56,382 nt of DNA from Comamonadaceae bacterium UBA2334 (GTDB taxonomy: Bacteria; Pseudomonadota; Gammaproteobacteria; Burkholderiales; Burkholderiaceae_C). Each line of letters starts with the position of its first letter. Position 1 is the stretch's first letter. Shown piece by piece: positions 33,261 through 41,273 of this stretch. Below the pieces are notes generated by a model. That model made no database searches, was not told the DNA's origin, and was given only the letters and a program-made list of their open reading frames with translations. The stretch spans positions 1 to 56,382 of the forward strand of contig DDUQ01000142.1 of NCBI GenBank assembly GCA_002344885.1, read 5' to 3'. The position numbers were made by a program, and so were the translations under genes.

Positions 33261-34043
33261 ATGCTGTTCCTGATCTCTCCCGCCAAAGCGCTTGACTACG
33301 ACACCCCGCCGCACATTGACCGGCACACGCAGCCCGTCTTTGTCAGGCAAGCCACTGAACTGATGGAGGTGTTGCGGCCACTTGCCCCCCAGCAAATTGC
33401 TTCGCTCATGGACCTGAGTGACCAGCTGGCCAGCCTGAATGCTGCCCGGTACCAGGCCTGGACACCCCAATTCACGCCTGACAATGCCAAGCAAGCGGTG
33501 CTGGCCTTCAATGGAGACGTGTACGAAGGCCTTGACGCCACCACCCTGACCGCCCCTGATTTGGACTGGGCGCAGGACCATGTGTGCATCCTCAGCGGCT
33601 TGTATGGTGTGTTGCGCCCGCTGGACCTTATGCAGCCCTACCGCCTCGAAATGGGCACACGCCTGGCCACCGCACACGGCAGCAACCTGTACCGTTTCTG
33701 GGGGCGTCAGATTGCCGACTACCTGAACCAGCGCGCGCAGGCCGATGCCAGCCCTGTGGTCATCAACCTGGCCAGCGACGAGTACTTCAAGTCGGTGGAC
33801 AAGAAGGTGCTGCAGCCCAGGGTGGTCTCGTGTGTGTTCGAAGAGCACCGCGGCGGCGGACAGTACAAGGTCATCAGCTTCATGGCCAAACGCGCCAGAG
33901 GGCTGATGGTGAGGTATGCCGTGCAGCACCGCGCTGCTACCCCAGAGGCACTCAAGGCCTTCAACCTGGAAGGCTATGCCTACCAGCCCGCTCTTTCGGA
34001 ACCCGACAGGCTGGTGTTCCGACGCGATGCGCTGGCCGGCTGA
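33261..34043 (+). CDS. yaaA: Peroxide stress protein YaaA
   Basis: 260 residues, full-length YaaA/DUF328: MLFLISPAKALDYDTP, then FNGDVYEGLDA, LSGLYGVLRPLDLMQPYRLEMG and ASDEYFKSVD. In E. coli YaaA limits intracellular iron and DNA damage during peroxide stress. It is divergent from DUF1304-ohr, which gives a functionally coherent stress cluster. Confidence 0.95.
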   Translation: MLFLISPAKALDYDTPPHIDRHTQPVFVRQATELMEVLRPLAPQQIASLMDLSDQLASLNAARYQAWTPQFTPDNAKQAVLAFNGDVYEGLDATTLTAPDLDWAQDHVCILSGLYGVLRPLDLMQPYRLEMGTRLATAHGSNLYRFWGRQIADYLNQRAQADASPVVINLASDEYFKSVDKKVLQPRVVSCVFEEHRGGGQYKVISFMAKRARGLMVRYAVQHRAATPEALKAFNLEGYAYQPALSEPDRLVFRRDALAG

Positions 34044-34154
34044 GGGCAGCTTGCCGACCGGTGCCGCATTGCTTGGCCGACCATTCGCACCACATCCATT
34101 CGACGCCACCGCACGGCACACATGAGTCCCGCAACCCCAGAGTCTTGAGCCGAC

Positions 34155-35141
34155 ATGACCCAAATCATCACACCTGAACTGAAGCAGTGGATCGTGGAGC
34201 AAGTGAGTGCCGGGCACAGCCCTGAATCGGTCCTCGGCGCCATGAAAACCGCAGGCTGGCAAGAGAGTGTCGCGCTCAATGCCCTGGAGCACACCTTGTC
34301 AGCGCACCTCGCGTCCAAGGGTGTCGATGTACCGGCCATGTTGACGGCAGGGGACACCACGGACGCTGGCCGCAAATACATGCCAGGTACAGCAATGCGT
34401 GCTGACTCGTCTGTTGCCGAAGCGGGTGCAGAGTCTGGCAAATCCACACAGCCCAGGCTGACCCGCCACGCGGCACGCACGCAGAAACCCATGCCCGAGC
34501 CCCAGTTGCAGCAGTCGCCCCGGCAGATTGACCTGGGAGACCGCGTGGTCGACGTGTTGTTGTCCATGGCGCGGCCCAGGGTGGTCGTGTTTGCCCGTTT
34601 TCTGAGTGACGAAGAATGCGATGGCCTCATCGAAGCGGCTCGGCCACGTATGGCGCGTTCACTCACAGTTGAAAACGCCACCGGCGGAGAAGCCGTCAAT
34701 GCCGATCGCACCAGCAACGGCATGTTTTTCCGGCGCGCTGAGAGCGAGCTGGTGGCACGCATCGAGTCACGCATTGCCCGTCTGTTGAACTGGCCGGTTG
34801 AAAACGGAGAAGGCGTACAGGTGCTCAACTACCAACCCGGTGCCGAGTACAAGCCCCATTACGACTACTTCGACCCCGATGCGCCGGGCACACCCGTCAT
34901 CCTCAAGCGCGGCGGGCAGCGCGTGGGCACGCTGGTGATGTACCTCAACAACCCCGAGCGTGGTGGCGGCACCACTTTCCCTGACGTGGGGTTGGAGGTG
35001 GCCCCGCAGCGGGGCAATGCGGTGTTCTTTGCCTACGATCGGCCGCACCCCAGCAGCCAGACGTTGCACGGCGGTGCACCGGTGATCAGCGGTGAAAAAT
35101 GGGTGGCCACCAAGTGGTTGCGTGAATCCGAGTTCGTATGA
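34155..35141 (+). CDS. 2-oxoglutarate/Fe(II) dioxygenase, prolyl 4-hydroxylase-like
   Basis: 328 residues. The first ~110 residues are a helical N-terminus plus a disordered linker. The C-terminal catalytic domain has iron ligands H and D in YKPHYDYFDP, the third His in TLHGGAPVISGEKW and a Lys that binds 2-oxoglutarate. The closest class is bacterial prolyl 4-hydroxylase. The target protein is unknown. Confidence 0.88.
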   Translation: MTQIITPELKQWIVEQVSAGHSPESVLGAMKTAGWQESVALNALEHTLSAHLASKGVDVPAMLTAGDTTDAGRKYMPGTAMRADSSVAEAGAESGKSTQPRLTRHAARTQKPMPEPQLQQSPRQIDLGDRVVDVLLSMARPRVVVFARFLSDEECDGLIEAARPRMARSLTVENATGGEAVNADRTSNGMFFRRAESELVARIESRIARLLNWPVENGEGVQVLNYQPGAEYKPHYDYFDPDAPGTPVILKRGGQRVGTLVMYLNNPERGGGTTFPDVGLEVAPQRGNAVFFAYDRPHPSSQTLHGGAPVISGEKWVATKWLRESEFV

Positions 35142-35144
35142 AGT

Positions 35145-35188
35145 CGCAGCGCTTTGCTGGTGATCTTTTTTTGCTATGAAAATCAATT
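35145..35188 (-). repeat. Possible dispersed palindrome copy spanning the start of the hydrolase gene
   Basis: GCAGCGCTTTGCTGG, then TTTTTTTGCTATGAAAATC, resembles the reverse form of the repeat. The ATG of the downstream hydrolase (35176) lies inside it. Weak match. Confidence 0.35.
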
Positions 35189-36072
35189 CGAATGGTCTGA
35201 GCTTCGAGGTGCTGGTGGACGAACCGGCAGTGCCCTCCGATGCGCGCGGATCCGTGCTGCTGACCATGGGGCTGGGCATGCAACTGGTCGCCTGGCCCGA
35301 TGCCTTTGTGCAGGCGCTGCGGCAGGCAGGCTACCGCGTGGTCCGGTACGACAACCGCGACATCGGCCTGTCATCGCACCTTGACGCCCTGGGCCAACCC
35401 AGCCTGCCCTGGCAATTCGTCAAGCACAAGCTGGGGCTGAGCCCGACGCAACCCTATACCTTGCAAGACATGGCCCAGGACGCACTGGGCCTGCTCGATG
35501 CTTTGGGCATCGACCGTGCGCACCTCATCGGTGTGAGCATGGGGGGCATGATTTCGCAACGCCTGGCTGCCACCGCGCCGCACCGCGTGCGCAGCCTGGC
35601 CAGCATCATGAGCAGCAGTGGTGCGCCGGGCTTGCCCGGACCCAGCGCCGAGGTGGCCCGTGCCATGATCCACCGGCCTGCCAGCCGGGCACCGGCAGAC
35701 ATCGTGGCCAACACCATGGCGCTGTTTGAGTTGATTGGCAGCCCGGCGTATCGGGTTGATGCAGTCCATCTGCGTGACCGGATCATGGCAGGTGTGATGC
35801 GCAGCTATCACCCCGAAGGCGTGTTGCGCCAGACACTGGCCGTCATGTCCGACACCGACCGCCATATCTTGCTCCCCCGCATCACCTGCCCGACGCTGGT
35901 GATGCACGGCACAGCAGACCCTTTGGTGCCCATGGCCTGTGGCGAGGACACGGCCCGGCGCATACCGGGTGCACGGTTCCATGCCATCGAGGGCATGGGG
36001 CATGACTGGCCGCCCGCGCTGCTGCCGGTCTGGCTGGGGTTGTTATTGCCGCATCTGGCTGCATCTCGATAG
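35176..36072 (+). CDS. Alpha/beta hydrolase
   Basis: 298 residues. Nucleophile elbow GVSMGG with Ser, acid Asp probably in HGTADPLVP, and His in GMGHDWP. Oxyanion region LTMGLGMQLVAWP. No signal peptide. The start lies inside the repeat-like sequence at 35145-35188. Substrate unknown; it lies 34 bases after the oxygenase gene and may be co-transcribed with it. Confidence 0.87.
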   Translation: MKINSNGLSFEVLVDEPAVPSDARGSVLLTMGLGMQLVAWPDAFVQALRQAGYRVVRYDNRDIGLSSHLDALGQPSLPWQFVKHKLGLSPTQPYTLQDMAQDALGLLDALGIDRAHLIGVSMGGMISQRLAATAPHRVRSLASIMSSSGAPGLPGPSAEVARAMIHRPASRAPADIVANTMALFELIGSPAYRVDAVHLRDRIMAGVMRSYHPEGVLRQTLAVMSDTDRHILLPRITCPTLVMHGTADPLVPMACGEDTARRIPGARFHAIEGMGHDWPPALLPVWLGLLLPHLAASR

Positions 36073-36130
36073 ATATTTTATAGCAAACTATTATTTATTT
36101 AAAAGCGCTGAAGCACTTTTTATATTAAAT
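36073..36130 (+). repeat. Dispersed ~50-bp imperfect palindrome, copy 5 (intergenic, before queF)
   Basis: ATATTTTATAGCAAAC, then ATTTAAAAGCGCTGAAGC and an AT-rich end, aligning with copy 1 (TGATAGCT... AAAAGCGCTGG). It fills nearly the whole 59-base gap between the hydrolase and queF and probably carries any queF promoter and leader. Confidence 0.6.
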
Positions 36131-36131
36131 C

Positions 36132-36986
36132 ATGACAGCCTCCACACCCGAGCAGTCCCAACTGGGCAAACCCACCGCCTATGTGGACCAGTACACGCCG
36201 TCGTTGTTGTTCCCATTGCCCCGCGCACCCAAGCGGGCCGAAGTGGGCATCAACGGCACCCTGCCGTTTCTGGGTGCCGACCTGTGGATGGCCTTTGAAC
36301 TGAGCTGGCTCAACCGCAAAGGCAAGCCCCAGGTGGCGCTGGCGCAGATCACCTTGCCGGCCGAGTCGCCCAACATCATCGAAAGCAAGAGCTTCAAGCT
36401 CTACCTGAACAGCTTCAACAACACCCCGTTCGATGACGTTGACGCGGTGCGCCAGACACTGCGCACCGACTTGACCGAGGCGGCCTGGCGGGGGGCACCG
36501 GTGGTCGGCGCGAGCGTGGGTGTGAAGCTGCTGGCCCCCGAGCTGTTCGACCGTGAGCCCGTGCACGAGCTCGATGGCCTGAATCTGGACCGGCTGGACA
36601 TCGAGTGCACACGCTACACACCTGCGCCCGAGTTGTTGTCAGCTGCGTTCGACGAGCAACCCGTGGAGGAAACCCTGACCAGCCATTTGCTCAAAAGCAA
36701 TTGCCTGGTCACCGGCCAGCCCGACTGGGGCAGCGTGCAGATTGCCTACAGCGGCCCGCAGATCGACCAGGCCGGTTTGCTGCAATACATCGTGAGCTTT
36801 CGCAACCACAACGAATTCCACGAGCAGTGCGTGGAACGCATCTTCATGGACATCTGGACCCGCTGCAAACCCGCCAAGCTCACGGTGTATGCGCGCTACA
36901 CCCGCCGTGGCGGGCTGGACATCAGCCCATGGCGTACCAGCCACCCGCAGCCCATGCCACCGCACATCCGCACTGCCCGACAGTGA
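36132..36986 (+). CDS. queF: NADPH-dependent 7-cyano-7-deazaguanine reductase (long form)
   Basis: 284 residues, the two-domain YqfO/QueF type. It reduces preQ0 to preQ1 in queuosine synthesis. The first half holds the QueF motif ESKSFKLYLNSFN; the second half holds nucleophilic Cys in LKSNCLVTGQPDWG and FHEQCVERIF. No other queuosine genes lie near. I looked for a preQ1 riboswitch upstream and did not see one. Confidence 0.95.
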   Translation: MTASTPEQSQLGKPTAYVDQYTPSLLFPLPRAPKRAEVGINGTLPFLGADLWMAFELSWLNRKGKPQVALAQITLPAESPNIIESKSFKLYLNSFNNTPFDDVDAVRQTLRTDLTEAAWRGAPVVGASVGVKLLAPELFDREPVHELDGLNLDRLDIECTRYTPAPELLSAAFDEQPVEETLTSHLLKSNCLVTGQPDWGSVQIAYSGPQIDQAGLLQYIVSFRNHNEFHEQCVERIFMDIWTRCKPAKLTVYARYTRRGGLDISPWRTSHPQPMPPHIRTARQ

Positions 36987-37082
36987 GAGGGCGTCACTGG
37001 GTGCCGTCTCGCCTGGTGATACCCTGAGCCCAGCCTCCCAAACCTCCAGCCAGCATGCAGGTTGAGCCATATCAATGGCGGG

Positions 37083-37100
37083 TTAAGGGTTAACCCTTAA
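37083..37100. promoter_or_regulatory. 18-base perfect palindrome upstream of the chemoreceptor gene
   Basis: TTAAGGGTTAACCCTTAA is symmetric over all 18 bases and lies 49 bases before the chemoreceptor start, in a 162-base intergenic region. It could be a binding site for a dimeric repressor or activator. Regulator unknown. Confidence 0.4.
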
Positions 37101-37148
37101 ACTTGCCGGCAACGGTCGAGCGTGATGCGGTCCAGTTGAGGAGTTGTG

Positions 37149-38741
37149 ATGTCTTTCGCAGATTTTTCCATTCGAACCCGAATTTTGCTGGGGTTTGCTG
37201 TGCTGATTGTGGGCAGCGTGTTCATGGCCACCTATGCGGCCATTGAATCGGGCAAAACAGATGAGGCCTTGAATCTCGTCGCCAACGAGCGTCTGACACG
37301 CATCAACCAGACCGCAGGGCTGAAAGACAACCTGAACTTTGTGGCCCGTGCTGTGCGCAACATCGCACTTGTGCCCGATGCGGCCACCCAGGCCATTGAA
37401 AAAGCCCGCCTCGACAAAGCCAGTGCCAACAACACCGAATTGATGGCCCAGCTCGAGTCTGCCAGCAAGACACCCGCCGAGCAGTCTGCGCTGGAGGCAG
37501 CCAAAGCCGCTCGTGCGGTGTACTTGCCCCTGGTGCGCAAGGCCATCGACCTGGCCATGGCTCAACAGCGTGACGAAGTGGTTGCGCTTCTGTTCGGCGA
37601 TCTGCGAAAAGCACAGGCCGACTACATGGACAAGCTCCAGGCCTTCATCGACCTGGAGGTGAAGCTGACGAAAGAGTTGGCACTTGAGCGCGAAAAGGCA
37701 GCGGAAACCACCACTTGGGTGTTGTGGGGTGCCGCGCTGGTCAGTGCACTGGGTGGTTTGGCTGTGGCGATGGTGGTCAGCCGCTCGGTCACAAAGCCCA
37801 TTGCCGAAGCGGTCACCATGGCCCAGGCGGTGGCGCAGGGTGATTTGACGGTGCATGTACAAGCCCACAGCCAGGACGAGGCGGGCCAGTTGTTGCGGGC
37901 ACTGAACGACATGAACCAGAACTTGCAGCGCATGATTGGGCAGGTGCGTGCGGCCAGCGATTCCATCGTGACCGGCGCGACCCAGGTGGCCGCAGGAAGC
38001 CTGGACCTGTCCCAACGCACAGAGGCACAGGCTGCCAATCTGGAACAAACGGCTGCTTCGTTGGAGGAACTCACCTCGACCGTGACCCAAACGTCAGACA
38101 CCGCGCGTCAGGCCAACCAGTTGGCGCATCAGGCATCGCAGGCTGCCACGCATGGGGGCGAGGTGGTGGGCAAAGTGGTGCAGACGATGCATGACATCAC
38201 GCATTCCAGCCACAAGATGTCCGAAATCATCGGCACGATCGACGGCATTGCCTTCCAGACCAACATCCTGGCGCTCAATGCGGCTGTGGAAGCTGCCCGG
38301 GCGGGTGAAGCCGGTCGCGGCTTTGCGGTGGTGGCGGGCGAGGTGCGCAGCCTCGCGCAGCGCAGTGCGGAGGCCGCGCGCGAAATCAAGTCGCTCATCC
38401 AGGGCAGCATCAGCAACGTCGAAGCAGGCAGTGCACTGGTGGCCCAGGCCGGTGGCTCCATGGAAGACATCGTGAGCCAGGTCAGCCGCGTGACCGATCT
38501 CATCAACGAAATGAGCAGCGCCACGCAAGAGCAAACCGGTGGCATCCAGCAGATCAACACAGCGGTTTCGCAGATGGATCAAATGACCCAGCAGAACGCG
38601 GCCTTGGTCGAAGAGTCGTCAGCCGCTGCGGCCAGCCTGCAAACACAGGCCAATGAACTGAAGCAGGCTGTGGCTGTGTTCAAAACCGACGCGGGTGGGT
38701 CGCCCACACTTGTGTCCACACTCGCCTTGCCGGCGAACTGA
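37149..38741 (+). CDS. Methyl-accepting chemotaxis protein
   Basis: 530 residues from ATG 37149, with GAGGAG at 37138-37143. Tsr-like topology: TM1 at ~12-32, a periplasmic four-helix bundle (4HB_MCP type) to about 185, TM2 ~190-212, HAMP, then a signalling domain with the hairpin core GIAFQTNILALNAAVEAARA. The ligand is unknown. It ends two bases before the convergent HDAC-like gene. No che genes flank it. Confidence 0.95.
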   Translation: MSFADFSIRTRILLGFAVLIVGSVFMATYAAIESGKTDEALNLVANERLTRINQTAGLKDNLNFVARAVRNIALVPDAATQAIEKARLDKASANNTELMAQLESASKTPAEQSALEAAKAARAVYLPLVRKAIDLAMAQQRDEVVALLFGDLRKAQADYMDKLQAFIDLEVKLTKELALEREKAAETTTWVLWGAALVSALGGLAVAMVVSRSVTKPIAEAVTMAQAVAQGDLTVHVQAHSQDEAGQLLRALNDMNQNLQRMIGQVRAASDSIVTGATQVAAGSLDLSQRTEAQAANLEQTAASLEELTSTVTQTSDTARQANQLAHQASQAATHGGEVVGKVVQTMHDITHSSHKMSEIIGTIDGIAFQTNILALNAAVEAARAGEAGRGFAVVAGEVRSLAQRSAEAAREIKSLIQGSISNVEAGSALVAQAGGSMEDIVSQVSRVTDLINEMSSATQEQTGGIQQINTAVSQMDQMTQQNAALVEESSAAAASLQTQANELKQAVAVFKTDAGGSPTLVSTLALPAN

Positions 38742-38743
38742 CG

Positions 38744-39889
38744 TCAGCTGGGGCGGGCATCGACAAAGCTCAGCAGCACGTTCACAGCGTTCACGCCGAC
38801 TTCTGCCACGGCATAGCCCCCCTCGAACGTGAAAACCGTCGGCAGGTTCAGGCTGGCCAGCCGTCGGCCCATTGACAGGTAATCTGCCGATTGCAGGCGA
38901 AAGCCCGATATGGGGTCGCCCGCAAAAGTGTCCAGCCCCAGCGGCACCACACAGGCTTGCGGCTGGTACGCATGTATGCGGGCCAAGGCCGTGTCGAGGG
39001 CCTCAAACCATGTGTCTGCACCCGAGCCGCGCGACAGTGGCAGGTTGAGGTTGAACCCTTCGCCCGCGCCCGCGCCAACTTCATCTGCATGGCCCAGGTA
39101 AAACGGGTATTCGGTCGCCGGGTCGCCATGGATGGAGACGGTCAGCACATCGGCGCGTTCGTAAAAAATGGTCTGTGTACCATTGCCGTGGTGGTAGTCC
39201 ACGTCGAGCACGGCTACCCGTGTGCAACCGCCGTCCAGCAATGTCTGGGCAGCAACGGCTGCGTTGTTGAGGAAACAGTAGCCACCCATGAAGTCTGGTC
39301 CGGCATGGTGGCCGGGTGGGCGTGTCAGCGCCAGGGCCGAAGGCAGCTGTGCCTGCTGCCCGGGTGACGCGGTTGTGGCGGCGGTTTGAGCTGGGCTCTG
39401 GGACACCGCCATGTCTGCCAGGACAGCTTGCGCTGCAGCCAGAGCACAGGCGGCACCGGCCTGCGCTGCTGCCCAACTGCCTGCCATCAGCGGTGTGCCG
39501 GCATCGAATGCGTACATGCCCAGCCGCGCGGCAAAGTTGCGGGGTGGATGCAGCGTCGAAAAGCCGTGCCGGTTGGGCAAGGGCCAGACCGAAGGCAGTG
39601 CATCCCGCTGTGCATTGGTGGCATCGAGTGCCACCCATTCGGCCCAGGCCTGTGCCAGAAAGGTCAGGTAGCCTGGGTGGTGGACACGTCCCAGCACCGA
39701 TTGCAGCGCAGCGTCGAACGCGGCGTCGCCTGCCGGTGGCGCCAGCATTGGGCCGACCGGGCGGTGCGCCAGTTCGGCCAGCACATGGTCGAGACGTGCC
39801 GGCACCTCGTGACAGGGCACCATTTGCCCCCTGAACATCTCGTGCTGGCCGGTGTGTTGGGTGTGGAGCGTGTTGACGAAGATCTGCAT
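38744..39889 (-). CDS. HDAC-family deacetylase (acetylpolyamine amidohydrolase-like)
   Basis: 381 residues from ATG at 39889 (MQIFVNTLHTQH). Zn-dependent deacetylase fold: RPPGHHAGPDFMGGYCFLNN, LDVDYHHGNGTQTIFYER and LGLDTFAGDPISGF contain the active-site His pair and the metal-binding Asp/His. An Ala/Gln-rich insert near residues 150-180 is extra. Bacterial members act on acetylpolyamines or other acetylated small molecules. Confidence 0.9.
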   Translation of the reverse strand: MQIFVNTLHTQHTGQHEMFRGQMVPCHEVPARLDHVLAELAHRPVGPMLAPPAGDAAFDAALQSVLGRVHHPGYLTFLAQAWAEWVALDATNAQRDALPSVWPLPNRHGFSTLHPPRNFAARLGMYAFDAGTPLMAGSWAAAQAGAACALAAAQAVLADMAVSQSPAQTAATTASPGQQAQLPSALALTRPPGHHAGPDFMGGYCFLNNAAVAAQTLLDGGCTRVAVLDVDYHHGNGTQTIFYERADVLTVSIHGDPATEYPFYLGHADEVGAGAGEGFNLNLPLSRGSGADTWFEALDTALARIHAYQPQACVVPLGLDTFAGDPISGFRLQSADYLSMGRRLASLNLPTVFTFEGGYAVAEVGVNAVNVLLSFVDARPS

Positions 39890-39912
39890 GGGGCGCGTCA
39901 AGGTTGCTGCGG

Positions 39913-40254
39913 CTATTTTGAGCAGCCAGTCCGGTTGGACGGACGGTAGCCGTCTTCAATGGCCTCGGTTTCGTCCATGTAGCTGCCCTGGTAGGTGCGG
40001 CCGTAATACTTGGTGCCGAAGCAGTGGTAGCGCTTGGTGTGGCTGTTGGCCCAGACCAGGTTGCGCGCGCCGCCGGGTGCCGGGTCTTTGCTGGTGAAGT
40101 AGTTGGGCTTGCGGCCGGGTTTGTCGGTGGTGGGCTCTGCCGTGGGCGCGGGCTGCGCCTGTTCGGTGATGACCACGGCCGGCGGTGTGGTTTGGGCCCA
40201 AGCTGTGACCGTCAGTGCACCGGCAACCAGCAGAATGTGTGACAAAAGTTTCAT
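39913..40254 (-). CDS. Small secreted protein with a YHC-type repeat domain
   Basis: 113 residues: signal peptide MKLLSHILLVAGALTVTAWA, a Pro/Thr-rich linker, then a domain VWANSHTKRYHCFGTKYYG followed by GSYMDETEAIEDGYRP. This resembles a small secreted domain found in assorted periplasmic proteins (Cys-His-Tyr pattern). Function unknown. The 200 bases before it carry no gene that I can see. Confidence 0.75.
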   Translation of the reverse strand: MKLLSHILLVAGALTVTAWAQTTPPAVVITEQAQPAPTAEPTTDKPGRKPNYFTSKDPAPGGARNLVWANSHTKRYHCFGTKYYGRTYQGSYMDETEAIEDGYRPSNRTGCSK

Positions 40255-40455
40255 TGCTATCCCTCATCGTCGCTTTTTTCAGACAGCGGAGTATCGCTTG
40301 GCCACCGAAAGGGCGCAACAGGCCGCAACCGGCGGACAGCCTCCGGCGAGGCAGTGTGGTTTGTGCGCACGGGCCAAAGGTGCGTCGTACCGGAGCTGCA
40401 GCCCTCATGGGCTGGGCAACAATCGGTGCCTCTCAGTTCGATTGTGTCCAACGCC

Positions 40456-40911
40456 ATGCCACGCATCCAGTTTCCATTGCCCGAACGCTTCACGTTCACC
40501 ACCGATATGCAGATCTACATCAGCCATGTGAACCAGGGTGGCCACCTCGACAACGCACAGCTGCTCACGCTGGTGTCGGAAGCGCGGGTGCGCTTTTTCA
40601 AGTCCCTGGGGTACACCGAGGGCAACGTCGCGGGCCAACCCATTGTGGTCGGCGACATCGTGGCGCAATACAAATCGGAAGGCTTCCATGGCGAGACCAT
40701 GCGCATCAGCATGGTGCCGCAGGACTTCAATACCTACGGCTTCGACCTCGCGTTTCAGCTGGCGTGCCCTGACGGTCCGCGCGAGGTGGCGCGCGGCAAA
40801 GTGGGTATCGTTTTTGTGGGCCACGTCAGCCGCAAGGTGGCTGCGGTGCCGCCCGAGTTCATGGCCAGGCTGGCCGCGCACGGGCACCTGGCACAGGCAG
40901 CGGGTCGCTGA
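40456..40911 (+). CDS. Hot-dog fold acyl-CoA thioesterase-like protein
   Basis: 151 residues. 4-hydroxybenzoyl-CoA thioesterase/YbgC class: YISHVNQGGHLDNAQLLTLVSEARVRF, in which the loop (NQGGHLDN) carries the usual acidic residue. Probably cleaves acyl-CoA esters; substrate unknown. Convergent with the FmdB gene with one base between the stops. Confidence 0.85.
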   Translation: MPRIQFPLPERFTFTTDMQIYISHVNQGGHLDNAQLLTLVSEARVRFFKSLGYTEGNVAGQPIVVGDIVAQYKSEGFHGETMRISMVPQDFNTYGFDLAFQLACPDGPREVARGKVGIVFVGHVSRKVAAVPPEFMARLAAHGHLAQAAGR

Positions 40912-40912
40912 G

Positions 40913-41146
40913 TCAGTTCATGGCCGAAGCGAACGGACAGCCCCCGTGGCTGCCGGGCGCATCGCACGACCCGCATGGCGAGGCAGGCAGAGAGATGCTG
41001 TTGCTGTCTGCCGGTTTGGCTGGCACGGACAACAGTTTGTGCAGGTCGGTGCCGTGGCATTGGGGGCAGGCGGGCACGGTACCGCTGCGAACCAGGGTTT
41101 CGAACGCGTGGCCGCAGCCACTGCAGGCGTATTCGTAAATGGGCAT
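40913..41146 (-). CDS. FmdB-type zinc ribbon protein
   Basis: 77 residues. MPIYEYACSGCGHAFETLV followed by CPQC gives the four Cys of a zinc ribbon. The C-terminal part is Ser/Pro-rich with further CGSC and GGCPF. FmdB-family regulatory role is only inferred from the family name. Confidence 0.9.
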   Translation of the reverse strand: MPIYEYACSGCGHAFETLVRSGTVPACPQCHGTDLHKLLSVPAKPADSNSISLPASPCGSCDAPGSHGGCPFASAMN

Positions 41147-41273
41147 GGGTGACAGGGTGGTAGGAGGGGGTCAGCAGGCGCTTGGGCAGCCACAACGCGG
41201 CACGGGGCCGTGGGCTGGATTATCGCGCTGAAGAGGCATGGGCGTGTTGAATAAAAAGTAGCAATAAAGCCAA

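Noticed and set aside
36073..36131. preQ1 riboswitch ahead of queF
   Set aside because: The leader is short and fits the dispersed repeat; no preQ1 aptamer features were seen.
37098..37125. Possible sigma-28 promoter before the chemoreceptor
   Set aside because: TAAA is present, but nothing resembling GCCGATAA follows at the required spacing.
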